Assembly: GCF_036850765.1 (NCBI RefSeq)
Contig: NC_089492.1
Coordinates: forward strand, 203,266,276-203,330,275
Origin: Saccopteryx bilineata
Taxonomy: Eukaryota > Chordata > Mammalia > Chiroptera > Emballonuridae
Length of the DNA: 64,000 nucleotides
Direction: 5' to 3'
A program made the position numbers and the translations under genes. Of this stretch, positions 23,071-34,404 are shown one piece after another; the first letter of the stretch is position 1, and every line of letters begins with the position of its first letter. The notes under the pieces are model-generated. The model worked only from the letters and a program-made list of their open reading frames with translations, ran no database searches and had not been told where the DNA came from.

Positions 23071-23452
23071 TACTTTTTTGAGAGAGAGAGAGAGAGTGAT
23101 GGAGGGACAGACAGAAACAGAGAGATGAGAAGCATCAAGTCTTTGTTGTGGCATCTTAGTTGTTCATTGATTGCTTTCTCATATGTGCCTTGACCAGGAG
23201 GCTGTAGCTAAGCCAATGACCCCTTAATCAAGCCAGCACCTAGACTGAAGCCAGTGACCTAGGGCTTCAAGCCAGCGACCTTTGAGCTCAAGCCAACGAC
23301 CATGGGGTCATGTCTATGACCCTACGCTCAAGCTGGCGACCCCACGCTCAAGCTGGTGAGCCTGAAATCAAGCCAGAAACCTTGAGGTTTTGATCTTGGG
23401 TCCTCAGTATCTCAGGCCAATGCTCCATCCACTGTGCCTCTACCTGGTCAGG
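23071..23452 (-). mobile_element. Second bat SINE type with repeated 'GCTTGAG' motifs
   Basis: On the minus strand it starts CCTGACCAGGTAGAGGCACA, passes through a series of ~18-bp imperfect repeats of the type CTGGCTTGA...GGTC, and ends CACATATGAGAAAGCAATCA followed by a CT/GA-rich tail. It is a tRNA-derived SINE distinct from the 400-bp type and shared with the element at 26751. The internal repeat number varies between copies. Confidence 0.85.
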
Positions 23453-24110
23453 AAATCCTATTTTCCTGAGAAAAGCCCCATTGGTCATGATTTACCACCA
23501 TTAATTTATATTGCTATATTCAATTTGCAATGTTTTGTTAAGGATTTTTTGATGTATGTTTATTAGAAATTTGATGTATAATTTTATTACCTTGTACTAT
23601 TATTGTCCTACTTGGGGGGTCAAATTTATGCTGGCCTCATAAAATAACCTATGAGGTGCTTGTAGCATTTTTCTGAGAACAATAATATATGACTGGTTTT
23701 ATTTTTCCTTAATATTTGATAGCAATCACCAATGAATCTATCTGTCCATTCAGCTTCTTTCCTGGGAAATTTTTAAGTCTGGAATTAATTTTGATTAATA
23801 CATGATTATCTAAATGTTCTCATTTTACTTGGTCAATTTTGATAAGTTGACATTTTCAGAGACTATTTCATCTAGATTGTCAAATGTATTGGCATAAATA
23901 TGTTCATAAATTTCTTTAATAGGTTCAGTTTTGTGTGTAAAATATGTCATGATATGTTCACTGTAATTCTTGATATTAGTAATTTATCACTTTGCACTTA
24001 AAATTTATTTTTAAATTACAGTTTATATTCAATATTGTGCTTTTTCTTGATCATTATAAGTGATCAATTTTGTAAGTATTTTTAAATGAGAAAATGCTAA
24101 CTTTTTAAAA
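23453..24110 (-). mobile_element. Ancient L1 ORF2 fragment, minus strand (part 2)
   Basis: Continuation of the L1 at 22976 towards its 5' side; 'TATGCTGGCCTCATAAAATA' is a characteristic reverse-complement ORF2 string. Very decayed. Confidence 0.65.
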
Positions 24111-24306
24111 TTTTTATCTTTTTCTTTTTTTGGTTAGAAAATTAAATTTAATAGAGTGACATTGATTAATAAGATTACATGTAAGGGATTAAATTACAAT
24201 GATTGTTTTTTAAGGGCTAAGTCACAGAATTTCTTGCAAGGAGTTAAGGCACTGTAGATAACTAAGAGCTTAGTTCACAAATTTACTTTTATTTTGTTGC
24301 CTAAGA
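24111..24306. other. Unassigned flank interrupted by the hAT at 24307
   Basis: No gene. The same unknown sequence continues at 25292 after the hAT, so the two parts were joined before insertion. Confidence 0.4.
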
Positions 24307-24383
24307 CAGTGTTTTTCAACCAGTGTGCCACTGCACACTAGTGTGCCGTGAGACATGGTCAGGTGTGCCCTGGGGAAATTAAA

Positions 24384-24840
24384 CATGGGTCCCCAAACTA
24401 CGGCCCACGTGCTGGATATGGCCCGCGGAGGCTATTTATCTGGCCCGCCAGCTGCCTCCATCCGAACATAGACATTCCCCTCACAATCCCTCCAGCTATC
24501 AGCGACAGGAAGAGTGGAGGCACAAGAACTCTCACTGACCAATCACCTTCTAGGATTCATCCCAACCACTAGTGATGAACCTATAGTAGGCCGCCTCTCA
24601 TCCACACCCAGGAAGGTCCCTGCTTGGGCTGCTGCTCACTTGTCATTGTGTGGCCATGAGTAGTTGAAGCTGCTACTCCTCCCCATGGTCCCGATTTCTA
24701 ATCCTGGTCAGGACTGGAGGTAAATGTTGCCACCACTAGATGAAGCCTCAGCCTCAGCTGGTTATGTCTATCCTGATGATGTATATAGATATTTGACCTT
24801 TTTCTTTTTAAAAGAGGCCCCCGCAGAGGGCGATATACAA
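24384..24840. mobile_element. Possible second hAT fragment inside the hAT
   Basis: The GC-rich stretch begins CATGGGTCCCCAAACTACGG, resembling the CAGGGGTCCCCAAACT ends of another hAT family. No matching right inverted end is visible, so this may be a truncated insertion or part of the parent's interior. Confidence 0.4.
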
Positions 24841-24861
24841 TGCATCACAATGTTATATAAC

Positions 24862-25135
24862 TTTAAAGCTAAAGTTTGCTGATCTTCTTTTGGACAGTTT
24901 TTGGTTATCTGTTGCCAAGGAGTTCCCCATTCTGGCCAACAAAGCTATTTTGACATTGCTCCCATTTTCAACCACATATCTATGTGAGCTGAGCTTCTCA
25001 AGCTTGACTGCGATAAAAACTAAAAGCAGAGAGAGACTGAGAACTGTTGAGGAAGAGCTTTGTGTGTGTCTTTCTACCATTCCTGCCAGGATATCCCTTT
25101 TGTGTTCATTGAAACAGGCTCAGGTTTCGCACTAA
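24862..25135 (+). pseudogene. hAT transposase C-terminal fragment
   Basis: An open stretch reads [18 protein letters not shown] and [20 protein letters not shown], then [17 protein letters not shown] and a stop at 25135. This pattern (a short LAxxxLxxP region followed by CE.SFS.L..IK...R) is the hATC dimerisation segment shared by hAT transposases and domesticated ZBED/FAM200-like proteins. The zinc finger and DDE core are missing, so it is a relic carried by a non-autonomous element. Confidence 0.75.
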
Positions 25136-25291
25136 GTGAGTATAGTTACATTTAGAAACTATATTATTAACTATATGTATAATATGTACTGTGTTAGAGT
25201 GTCATTTTGTGTTATTTTGTTAGGTGGTATGCTCCAGGATTTTGTAAATGTAAAAAATGTGCCGCGGCTCCAAAAAGGTTGAAAATCACTG

Positions 25292-25690
25292 GCCTAAGAA
25301 ACACAGGGAGTTCTCTTGCACAGCTTCTCAGAGGTATCATAACCCTGGCTGTTCCTGGAGATGGCTACTCCCTCTTCCACCCTGGCCTTGAAAATTTACC
25401 AAGACACCAGATAGGACTGGACTATGCTGATTAGGCCTGTGCTACATCAGAAGAACTTGCAGAAAAGATGTTCCTGCAAACCGGACTCCCGTCTCCCACA
25501 CACTGTTACATGACTATCTGCACGGACTTTTCTCTTTTTTTTCTTTTGCCCCTTATGCCATTACTAACAGCCCCTGAACCCTAAAAAAACCAGAAGTACC
25601 AGGGGACTGTTAAGACTGTTCTTTTGAACAGGAGTAACCTGCCTTCTCAAGTTGCTGCAATTTGAAATGAAAGACATACCTTATGCCTAC
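25292..25690. other. Unassigned, possibly ERV-like flank
   Basis: It continues the sequence broken at 24306. It contains a T/C-rich run (25528-25550) and phrases reminiscent of retroviral untranslated sequence, but I cannot assign it. Confidence 0.3.
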
Positions 25691-25699
25691 TTGGTCCTC

Positions 25700-26175
25700 A
25701 TTTCTCTTTATTGGCATTGGGGTGATGGGTAACCCAGTGTCTGACTTTTTCTTCCAGTGACATGCATGGGTTTCAGGTACACATCTCCATAGTCTTTGAA
25801 CTGTTGATTGTGTTGTGTACCCATCACCAAAGTCAAACTGTCTCCGTCATGAAATACTTGTCCCTCTTTTCTCCCCTCCCCCTTACTAAGCACTTCACTT
25901 TTATTTATGTCCATGAGTCTCCCACCTATATGTGAAATCATATAGTTCTTACCTTTTTCTGATTTACTTATTGTACTCAGTATAATGTTGTCAAGGTCCA
26001 TCCATGTTGTTGTCAATGGCATTATGTTGTTTCTTATGGCTGAGTAGTATTTCCTTGTATATATGTACCACATCTTCTTTATCCAATCCTCCATTGAAGG
26101 ACACTTTGGTTGGTTCCATATCTTAACCACTGTGAATAATGCTGTGATAAACTTGGGGGTGCATGTGTCTTTACA
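25700..26175 (-). mobile_element. L1 ORF2 C-terminus and 3'UTR, old, minus strand
   Basis: Reverse complement of the last part of ORF2 (open stretch with [20 protein letters not shown]) and of the 3'UTR. 5'-truncated near 26175. Confidence 0.85.
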
Positions 26176-26750
26176 TTATCTTTTTCATTTATAAATTTCT
26201 TTCCTCTATATGCATTGCACTTAAATTCCTTTCTCTTCTTATCTTTTAGAATATGAACTTAGATCAGTGATTTTAATCCTTTTAAGTTAATAAAGTTCTA
26301 AAATTATAAATTTTCCTAAATTCAATATGAATATCAAATATTGATATACTGTAGTTTCAAAATATTTTTTAATTTACCTTTGTAATTTAATTCTTACCTC
26401 TAATTTAATTCTTACAGTATATTGGTGTGCTTGACTAATTTCCAAATATTTGGCATTTTTATAAATTTTTAAATTAATTTTTAATCTAAATTTCTTAAGT
26501 CAAGGAGCATATTCTATATGATTTTAGTTCTTTAAACTTTAATAACTTCAGACAGTTATTCAGAGTTGTTTTACGTTTCCAAATATGGTTTATCTTTATG
26601 AAATATATGTCTGTTCTTCAGTTTGACCAATGAAATTCTAACCAAGGTCATCAAACAGATAAAAGGTAAAATATTTGGAGCAGATATCATATTGCTTGTT
26701 TTGTGCTTGATAATCAGATAGTATCCAAGTGGTTTGCTTAAACCCATTAA
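26176..26750. other. Unassigned AT-rich stretch
   Basis: No feature recognised. Confidence 0.4.
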
Positions 26751-27334
26751 GCCTGACCAGGCAGTGGTGCAGTGGATAGAACAGCAGTTCTCAACCTGTG
26801 GGTCGCAACCCCGGCAGGGTCGCCTAAAGCCATCGGAAAATACATAATGCATATCAGGTATTTACATTCCGAATCATAACTGTAGCAAAATTACAGTTAT
26901 GAAGTAGCCACCAAAATTATTTTTTGGTTTGGGGTCACCGCAACATGAGGCACTGTATTGTGGGGTCACAGCATTAGAAAGGTTGAGAACCACTGGGATA
27001 GAGCATCGGACTGGGACTTAGAAGACCCAGGTTCAAAACCCCAAGGTCACCAGCTTGAGAGCAGCATCATCCAGCTTGAGCGCGGGGTCACTGGCTTGAG
27101 TGTGGGATCACAGACATAACCAAAAGGTTACTGGCTTGAGCAAGAGGTCATTCACTCTGCAGCAGTTGAACCCCACCCCCACCCCCTGTCAAGGCACATA
27201 TGAGAAAGCAATCAATGAACAACTAAGGAGACTAAGAAGCCACAACAAAGAATTGATGGTTCTCATCTCTCTCCTTTCTGTCTATCTGTCCCTATCTGTC
27301 TTTCTCTCTGTATCTGTCACCAAAAAAAAAAAGA
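26751..27334 (+). mobile_element. Second-type bat SINE split by a SPIN-like MITE
   Basis: Same family as 23071 on the opposite strand: GCCTGACCAGGCAGTGGTGC start, GGTTCAAAACCCC box, repeated GGCTTGAG units, CACATATGAGAAAGCAATCA, CT-rich end and poly(A) (27322-27332). The likely duplication is CATTAAG on both sides. A 214-bp hAT MITE sits at 26782-26995. Confidence 0.88.
26782..26995. mobile_element. SPIN/URR1-like hAT MITE
   Basis: Inverted ends CAGCAGTTCTCAACC / GGTTGAGAACCACTG, with 8-bp duplications GGATAGAA (26774-26781) and GGATAGAG (26996-27003). The interior has GTGGGTCGCAACCCC, CCATCGGAAAATACATA and ACAGTTATGAAGTAGC, all features of the SPIN/URR1 group of hAT MITEs. Non-coding, 214 bp. 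Confidence 0.85.
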
Positions 27335-27339
27335 CATTA

Positions 27340-28066
27340 AGATGAAAATCATTTTCTATTTTGATGTTCATAAATTTTCTTTGTTTCTTATTCCACTTTC
27401 TCCTATTCAAGATGTTCTAAGTCAGGCTTTTTAAGCAGTATAATAATTGCTGTGTTCATCTCTCCAAAATAAGAGGCAATGCACACCATTACACAATATA
27501 TTCTTCTCAGTTGTGATTTCACTGAACACTTCCATATGACATGGTATACTGTTGTACACACATGCTTTCTCTCCTTGAATCAATGTTTCTTTTTTTATGA
27601 TGATTGGAAAGGAAAGAAGAGAGAGACATTAGAAGACTTTTTACTCTGTCTTTCTCTAACCACTCCATAGAACTGATGAGGTCAAGGGTTCCACCCCAAC
27701 TCCTGAACAACATCATCTAGCTCTTTTAGGTGACTGCTTTTTAGTGGTCACTTGGTGGCAGACCTTTGGAGATGCTGTTGTGGTTCCCAAACAATGATAG
27801 GGAGGAGATAGAGAGCATTTGTTCCAGTTGTGCCAAACAGGCAGTTAGCAAAGGGAGGTGGTGTGTGCCAAGATCTGAGGGTCTCTTCAACTAAGAAGAG
27901 TAAATACTTAACCACCTTTGTCTTCAGCTGTACCAGGAAAAGTCTCCCTCTGCTCTATACACTACTACACAAAAATAAAAAATTCAAAAGTTGTTGAATT
28001 CTAGAATGGCAATGTCAAGAGTTTCAGAGAACCAATACCCAAATAAAACAATCATTCCTGAGCAAA
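27340..28066. other. Unassigned stretch
   Basis: No gene or recognisable repeat. Confidence 0.4.
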
Positions 28067-28252
28067 TTATTTTTTAAAGATTTTATTTATTAATTTTGCA
28101 GAAAGAGAAACAGGAAGTGAGAAGTGTCAACTCATAGTTGCTTCAGCCTAGTTGTTCATTGATTGCTTGATTGCCATATGTGCCTTTACTGTGCAAACCC
28201 AGAATTTCGAACTGACATCAGCGTTCCTGGTTAACACCACAGGCCAGACCTG
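28067..28252 (-). mobile_element. Short old bat SINE, minus strand
   Basis: T-rich start (AAAGATTTTATTTATTAATT), then GTTGCTTCAGCCTAGTTGTT and TATGTGCCTTTACTGTGCAA, ending ACCACAGGCCAGACC. This is the reverse complement of a tRNA-type SINE. Imperfect flanking repeats (AAATTATTTTTTAAA / TAATTACTTTAAAAA) fit a degenerate duplication. Confidence 0.7.
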
Positions 28253-28281
28253 TAGCTAATTACTTTAAAAACAACCATTTA

Positions 28282-28678
28282 GCCCTGGCCGGTTGGCTCA
28301 GTGGTAGAGCGTCGGCCTGGCGTGCAGAAGTCCGGGGTTCGATTCCCGGCCAGGGCACACAGGAGAGGCGCCCATCTGCTTCTCCACCCCTCCCCCTCTC
28401 CTTCCTCTCTGTTTCTCTCTTCCCTTCCCGCAGCCGAGGCTCCACTGGAGCAAAGATGGCCCGGGCGCTGGGGATGGCTCCTCGGCCTCTGCCCCAAGCG
28501 CTAGAGTGGCTCTGGTCGCAACAGAGCGACCCCTCCCAGAGGGGCAGAGCATCCCCCCCTGGTGGGCAGAGCGTCGCCCCCTGGTGGGTGTACGGGGTAG
28601 ATCCCGGTCGGGCGCATGTGGGAGTCTGTCTGACTGTCTCTCCCTGTTTCCGGCTTCAGAAAAATACAGGAAAAAAAA
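28282..28678 (+). mobile_element. Bat SINE (Rhin-1-like), young long form
   Basis: Near-consensus head and body, with duplication AACCATTTA at 28273-28281 and 28679-28687. The internal tandem duplication around GGTGGGCAGAGCGTCGCC is present. Confidence 0.93.
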
Positions 28679-28687
28679 AACCATTTA

Positions 28688-29837
28688 AAGTCTCTAGAAG
28701 TTGCTCTAATACTTATTCAGAAAAATCTACTAAATTTTGGTAAGAAAAGTGAGAGTCCATGGCACCTGAGTCAATACTTTCTCTCTCTCCACACTCCTCC
28801 CAGCTCAGTATGACAGAATCTCCACTTTGGTTAGGTATGGCCAGGAAAACAAGGCTCTGTCTACCCTCAGCTCCCAGCTAAGGGACACAGCTCACAGTAT
28901 CACACTGAGAGGGGCAGGCCATTAGTGTTTTTCATCAGCCCAGCTCTGAGCTGAAGAAGCTAAATTTCTGGTGAGACAGACATCAGGGGCTCCCTAACCA
29001 CACCCTTCATACGGTGGAGGACCTATGGTAAGTGCAGCAGGCTGAGGATTCTGGAGTTCTGCTCACACTTGCATAGTTTGCGGGGGTTCCAATTCAGCCG
29101 GGGCAAGTTGAGAAAATAAGAGGCTTCTGCCCTTATATAGTGCTTGCTTTGAAGCAGAGGTGTTACTGAGAGAAGTGGCCACTGTCATACCCACAGCTCT
29201 AGAACAGGAACTCAGAGGTTTTTGCTCAGGGTGAGGGAAGGTACATAAGAACAAAGAACTGTGCAATTCTTCCCAAAGACATTATTTGACTTTATTTGTA
29301 CAAATTGTAAAGGAATTCAAGCTCAAGAATTATTTCACAACCAATTGAGGTTTGAGTGGTAAGCAGTCAAGAAATCTGGGTGGTAAAAAATTACATACTC
29401 CTCTTAATTAAGATCAGCAAGCTAAACCATAGGCTAGCTAGCTATCAGTAAGAACCAGGGGAAGAGACAGTTAGGAACCCTCCTCAGTCAAAAACCTCAA
29501 AAACTACCCTTCCCCAAATTTAGTTGGTTCACACAAGACCAATTTATTCTCCAAGGCACCATCCAAAACTATACCTCAATGAACCAAAATTAGTGGAGCT
29601 CTAACAGCTGGTTATGATACCAGTGGTACAAGACAGTTTAATGGAGAGATTATGGAAAGAGACTCTAAAAAGCCTAATAGAAGCACTGCCATCTCAGGAT
29701 GATTGTGTGCAAGCCTACGGCTGAGCACTCTGAGGAGTGACACCAGATGCTTTACATTGTGGGGTAAATAAGCATTAATAAATCAGTCTAGCCAAGTTAC
29801 TAAAAAAAATAATAAATAAATTTATTAATTTATGTTT
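28688..29837. other. Unassigned, possibly old L1 5'UTR
   Basis: Moderate GC with strings such as CACAGCTCACAGTATCACAC that suggest an old L1 5'UTR, but no boundaries are clear. No coding potential. Confidence 0.35.
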
Positions 29838-30320
29838 TATGTCCTCAGATTTCATCTATCTTGGAAAATGTGTGCATTTAAAGAGAACATAACTTCTGCT
29901 ATTATTGGGTGGAATGCTCCATAAACATCAATTGGTACAAGTAAGCAGGCCTTCTATATTTGGTTGCCATTTAGTTATTCTATCAATTAATGAAATAGAG
30001 ACATTGTTATTTCCAACTGTAATTGTAGATTTGTCTATTTCTCTTTGCTGTCCTATTAGATTAGCTTTATGCATTTTGAAGCTGTTATTTGATGCCTAAA
30101 CATTTATGATTTTTTTATGTCTTCCTGAAGAACATTTTCATTGTAAAATAACATTCTCTTTTCCAGTGATATTCATTGCTCTGAAATTTACTTTCTCATA
30201 TTACTTTGGCCTCTCTGAGGTTTTTTTTTTCTCTTTGTGCTAGCACAGTACATCTGTCTCCATTCTTTTGCTTTCAACTTCTATTTTTCTTTACAGTTAA
30301 AGAGGGTTTCCTGTAAATAG
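29838..30320 (-). mobile_element. Ancient L1 ORF2 endonuclease region, minus strand
   Basis: Reverse complement of ORF2 endonuclease sequence ('GGGTGGAATGCTCCATAAAC', 'TAATTGTAGATTTGTCTATT', 'CTTTCAACTTCTATTTTTCT'). Split by the MaLR LTR at 30321-30962; resumes after it. Confidence 0.75.
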
Positions 30321-30962
30321 TGTGTAGGGGCATGGTAGGCTGAGTAATGATGGCTTCCCAGAAGATGCCTGCGTCCCAACACTTGGAGTCTGTGAATATT
30401 TTACCTTACGGAGAAAAAGGGACTTTGCAAATGTGATTAGAATAGTTTTGTTTTTTAGGTTGTTGTTGGGTTTTTTTTCTTATTTATTCTTTTTATTAGT
30501 AAATTATGTAGATTGTACTTGGAAAATTACAACTTCATTTAACAATTCCATAACACACAAGGAGTTGAAGCTCAGAGAAAAAAATCTCAGTGCAAGTATT
30601 GTGATTAAGGATCTTGAGATGCAGATACTATTGTAGGTTATCTGGGTAGGCCCAATGTAATCACAAGGGTGTTTGTAAGAGGGAGGCAGAAGGATTAGTC
30701 AGAAAAGGCAAGATGATTATGGAACACAGAAAACAAAATTTATAAGTGCAACACAGCTGGCTTTGAGGATGGAGGATGAAAAACCATGAGAAGCTAGAAA
30801 AGGCAGGAGAAATGGATTCTCCTCTAGAGGCTCCAGAAGGAATGTACCTCTGCTCCTCTATTTTAGGCTCTAACCTCCAGAACTAAAAGAGAATGCATTG
30901 TGGTTGTTTATAAGACACCAACTTTGTGGTACTGTGTTACAGTCACAATAAAAAGCCCACAC
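30321..30962 (+). mobile_element. MaLR-type solo LTR (MLT1-like), second copy
   Basis: Same family as 466-1303: GGGACTTTGCAAATGTGATT, AAGGATCTTGAGATGCAGAT, CCCAATGTAATCACAAGGGT, CTCCAGAACTAAAAGAGAAT, AATAAA and an ending at CACA. A ~158-bp segment of unknown origin (about 30442-30598) interrupts it, with TGTGATTA on both sides. Confidence 0.8.
30442..30598. other. Unknown insert in the LTR, 8-bp flanks
   Basis: It interrupts the LTR between TGTGATTA (30434-30441) and TGTGATTA (30599-30606). The 8-bp repeat would fit a hAT-type target duplication, but I see no inverted ends. Confidence 0.4.
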
Positions 30963-31762
30963 AGTTAAATCTTGGGGTTTTTATTAAATCTATTAATCTT
31001 TGTCTTTTAATTGGGTTGTTTAACCCTTTCATATTTAATGCAATTATTGATTGAGTTTAAATTTTCTATTTTACTATTGGTCCAACATATTTTTGTTTCC
31101 CTTTCTCTTTGTTTCTGACTTCTGTTGCATTCATTATTTTTTTATGATTCTATTTTATCTCTTTGATTGACTTATTAGCTAGAGTCATTTTGTAAATGTT
31201 TGAAGTAAGATTTTTGGCATTTATCTTTAAGTTACAACTGGCCATTCTTAAGTGATACTATAAAATTTTGTATGTAATACATATACATTACAATTACTTT
31301 CTTTCCCTCTTGGATTTATACCATTGTTGTCACGTATGTTAGTAGTATACATGCTATAAACCATATAATCTATGCTTATTATTTTTGTTTTAAACAGTTG
31401 CTTATGCTTTAAAATTATATTAATGAAAAGACAAGTTTTTATATTCACTCTTGTAGTCTCATTTTAAGTTCTTTGTGAAAATCCAGACCCCCATTTGATA
31501 TTATTTTCCTTCTGCTTAAAAGTCTTTCTTTAACATTTCCGTATTGTAGATCTTATGTGAATACATTTTACCTTTTGTATGTTTAAAAAAGTCTTTGCCT
31601 TTATTTTTGAAAATTATTTCCACTCGACAAAAAATTCAGGTTGAAAGTTTTTCTCTTAGTATTATAAAGATAAGACTTCACTATCATCTAATTTGCATTA
31701 TTTCTGTTGAAAATTTGTCTTTTATTTTTATTTTAATATTAATATTGTTCTATTTAAATATA
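30963..31762 (-). mobile_element. Ancient L1 fragment, minus strand, continuing
   Basis: It resumes the L1 of 29838-30320 ('TTTGTCTTTTAATTGGGTTG', 'TTTAATGCAATTATTGATTG') and decays toward the mariner at 31763. Confidence 0.65.
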
Positions 31763-32017
31763 AGGTCTACCAGAAAGTTCTGTTCATTTTTGGAATAAAA
31801 CAAAATACAAATTTTTCTTACTGTCAATAAACTTAATTAAATAATATAATTGCCATTATTATTAATGATTTCTTGCCAGCATGAGGGGCAATTTGTATAT
31901 CCCATTTTTGAAAAATGTTTTATCTTTTGATGCAAAAAATTGAACCAGTGCTTGTTTGATATCTTCTTCATTTTTGAATTTTTTGCCCTTCAAAAAATTT
32001 GTAAGGACAGAAACAAG

Positions 32018-32268
32018 TCTCTCTTCCCCTCCTGCAGCCAAGGCTCCATTGGAGCGAAGTTTGCCCAAGTGCTGAGGATGGCTCTGTGGTCTCTGCCTCA
32101 GGCGCTAGAGTGGCTCTGATTGTGGCAGAGCAACGCCCCAGATGGTCAGAGCATCGGCCCCTGGTGGGCATGCTGGGTGGATCCTGGTCAGGCGCATGTG
32201 GGAGTCTGTCTGACTACCTCCCCGTTTCCAACTTTGGAAAAATACAACCCCCCCCCCAAAAAAAAACA
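32018..32268 (+). mobile_element. 5'-truncated bat SINE
   Basis: Starts within the pyrimidine block (TCTCTCTTCCCCTCCTGCAG), lacks the tRNA head, and ends AAAATACAA plus a C-run and A-run. It interrupts the mariner transposase remnant. The short repeat ACAAG flanks it. Confidence 0.85.
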
Positions 32269-32543
32269 CAAGTGATAATCAGAGGGTGCTAAGTCCGGGG
32301 AATATGGTGGATGTGACAGACATGCTTCTGTAGCATTTCTTCCTTGTTGAAATTCATAAAAATTACAGTGGCATAAATGAACTTTATCAATAGCCATGGG
32401 TACACTATCGCTTCACACATAAGACTAACGTGAATCAACTTTGTTTTAGTTAATTTGCTACATCAGTATGTATACATTAAGTGATAAAAATAGAGAGGCA
32501 CACATGCGCCAAATATGTGCTTATGTGTAGAAACTTGTGATAG

Positions 32544-34404
32544 CCATCTTGATTATATTTATTCTTCCTAACCAAGAACAGGGAATATTCTTCCATTTCA
32601 TTATATCTTTCTCGATTTCTCTTAATAATGGTTTATAGTTTTCATTATATAAGTCCTTTACATTCTTTGTTATGTTTATTCCTAAGTATTTTATTTTTTT
32701 GTTGCAATTGTGAAGGGGATTATTCTTTTGAGTTCGTTCTCAGTTGTTTCATTGTTGGCATATAGAAAGGCTATTACCCAAAGCAATATACAAATTTAAT
32801 GCAATTCCCATCAAAATTCCAATGACATTTTTTAAAGAAATGGAGCAAAAAAATCATCAGATTTATATGGAACTATAAAAAACCCCGAATAGCCAAAGCA
32901 ATCCTAAAGAAAAAGAATGAAGCTGGGGGCATTACAATACCTGACTTCAAACTTCAAACTATATTATAGGGTCACGACAATCAAAACAGCATGGTATTGG
33001 CAGAAAAATAGACACTCAGACCAATGGAACAGAATAGAAAGTCCAGAAATAAAACCACATATATATAGTCAAATAATTTTTGATAAAGGGGCCAAGAACA
33101 TACCATGGAGAAAAGAAAGTCTCTTCAATAAATGGTGCTGGGAAAACTGGAAAGGCACATGCAAAAGAATGAAACTGGACTACAGTTTGTCCCCCTGTGC
33201 TAAAATTAACTCAAAATGGATCAAAGATCTAAACATAATACCTGAAACAATAAAGTGCATAGAAGAAGACATAGGTACTAAACTCATGGACCTGGGTTTT
33301 AAAGAGCATTTTATGAATTTGACTCCAATGGCAAGAGAAGTGAAGGCAAAAATTAATGAATGGGACTACATCAGACTAAGAAGTTTTTGCTCAGCAAGAG
33401 AAACTGATAACAAAATAAACAGACAGCCAACTAAATGGGAAATGATATTTTCAAACAACAGCTCAGATAAGGGCCTAATATCCAAAATATACAAAGAACT
33501 CATAAAACTTAACAACAAACAAACAAGCAATACAATAAAAAAATGGGAAGAGGACATGAACAGACACTTCTCCCAGGAGGAAGTACAAATGGCCAACAGA
33601 TATATGAAAAGATGCTCATCTTCATTAGTTATTAGAGAAATGCAAATCAAAACTGCAATGAGATACCACCTCACACCTGTTAGATTAGCTATTATTAACA
33701 AGACAGGTAATAGCAAATGTTGGAGAGGCTGTGGAGAAAAAGGAACCCTCATACATTGTTGGTGGGAATGTAAAGTAGTACAACCATTATGGAAGAAAGT
33801 ATGGTGGTTCCTCAAAAAACTGAAAATAGAACTACCTTATGACCCAGCAATCCCTCTACTGGGTATATACCCCAAAAACTCAGAAACATTGATACGTAAA
33901 GACACATGCAGCCCCATGTTCATTGCAGCATTGTTCACAGTGGCCAGGACATGGAAACAACCAAAAAGCCCGTCAATAGATGACTGGATAAAGAAGATGT
34001 GGCACATATACACTATGGAATATTACTCAGCCATAAGAAATGATGACATCGGATCATTTACAGCAAAATGGTGGGATCTTGATAACATTATATGAAGTGA
34101 AATAAGTAAATCAGAAAAAAACAGGAACTGCATTATTCCATACGTAGGTGGGACATAAAAGTGAGACTAAGAGACATTGATAAGAGTGTGGTGGTTACGG
34201 GGGGAGGGGGGAAGGGAGAGGGAAAGGGGGAGGGGGAGGGGCACAAAGAAAACTAGATAGAAGGTGACAGAGGACAATCTGACTTTGGGTGAGGGGTATG
34301 CAACATAATTGAAAGACAAGATAACCTGGACTTGTTGATCTTTGAATATATGTAACCTGATTTATTGATGTCGCCCCATTAAAAAAATAAAATTATAAAA
34401 AAAA
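32544..34404 (+). mobile_element. 5'-truncated L1 with 5' inversion (twin priming)
   Basis: 32544-32774 is ORF2 sequence in reverse; 32775-34404 is ORF2 in forward orientation to a poly(A). The inverted block corresponds to ORF2 just upstream of where the forward block starts, with almost no loss. The 15-bp duplication AGAAACTTGTGATAG lies at 32529-32543 and 34405-34419. The forward part keeps a 392-residue open frame (32917-34095) covering the C-terminal ORF2 region with its cysteine motif, but no promoter, endonuclease or reverse transcriptase. It is inserted in a mariner. Confidence 0.92.

Larger units (their letters stand above)
24307..25291 (+). mobile_element. hAT DNA transposon with transposase C-terminus
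   Basis: Ends CAGTGTTTTTCAACC and GGTTGAAAATCACTG are inverted repeats. They are flanked by a perfect 8-bp duplication GCCTAAGA (24299-24306 and 25292-25299), diagnostic of hAT. The total of 985 bp is too short for a full transposase. Its 3' half encodes ~85 residues resembling the hAT C-terminal dimerisation region (see the separate entry). A block from about 24384 starts like a different hAT (GGGTCCCCAAACTACGGCCC), so the interior is chimeric or nested. Confidence 0.9.

Noticed and set aside
25708..26130. 140-residue minus-strand frame as a gene
   Set aside because: The first half is the L1 ORF2 C-terminus and the second half reads through 3'UTR.
28282..28360. A/B-box motifs as a real tRNA gene
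   Set aside because: They belong to the head of a SINE; the cloverleaf is degraded and the sequence continues into the SINE body and tail.
32917..34095. 392-residue open frame as a host gene
   Set aside because: It is the C-terminal part of L1 ORF2 in a 5'-truncated, inverted insertion with no promoter or catalytic domains.
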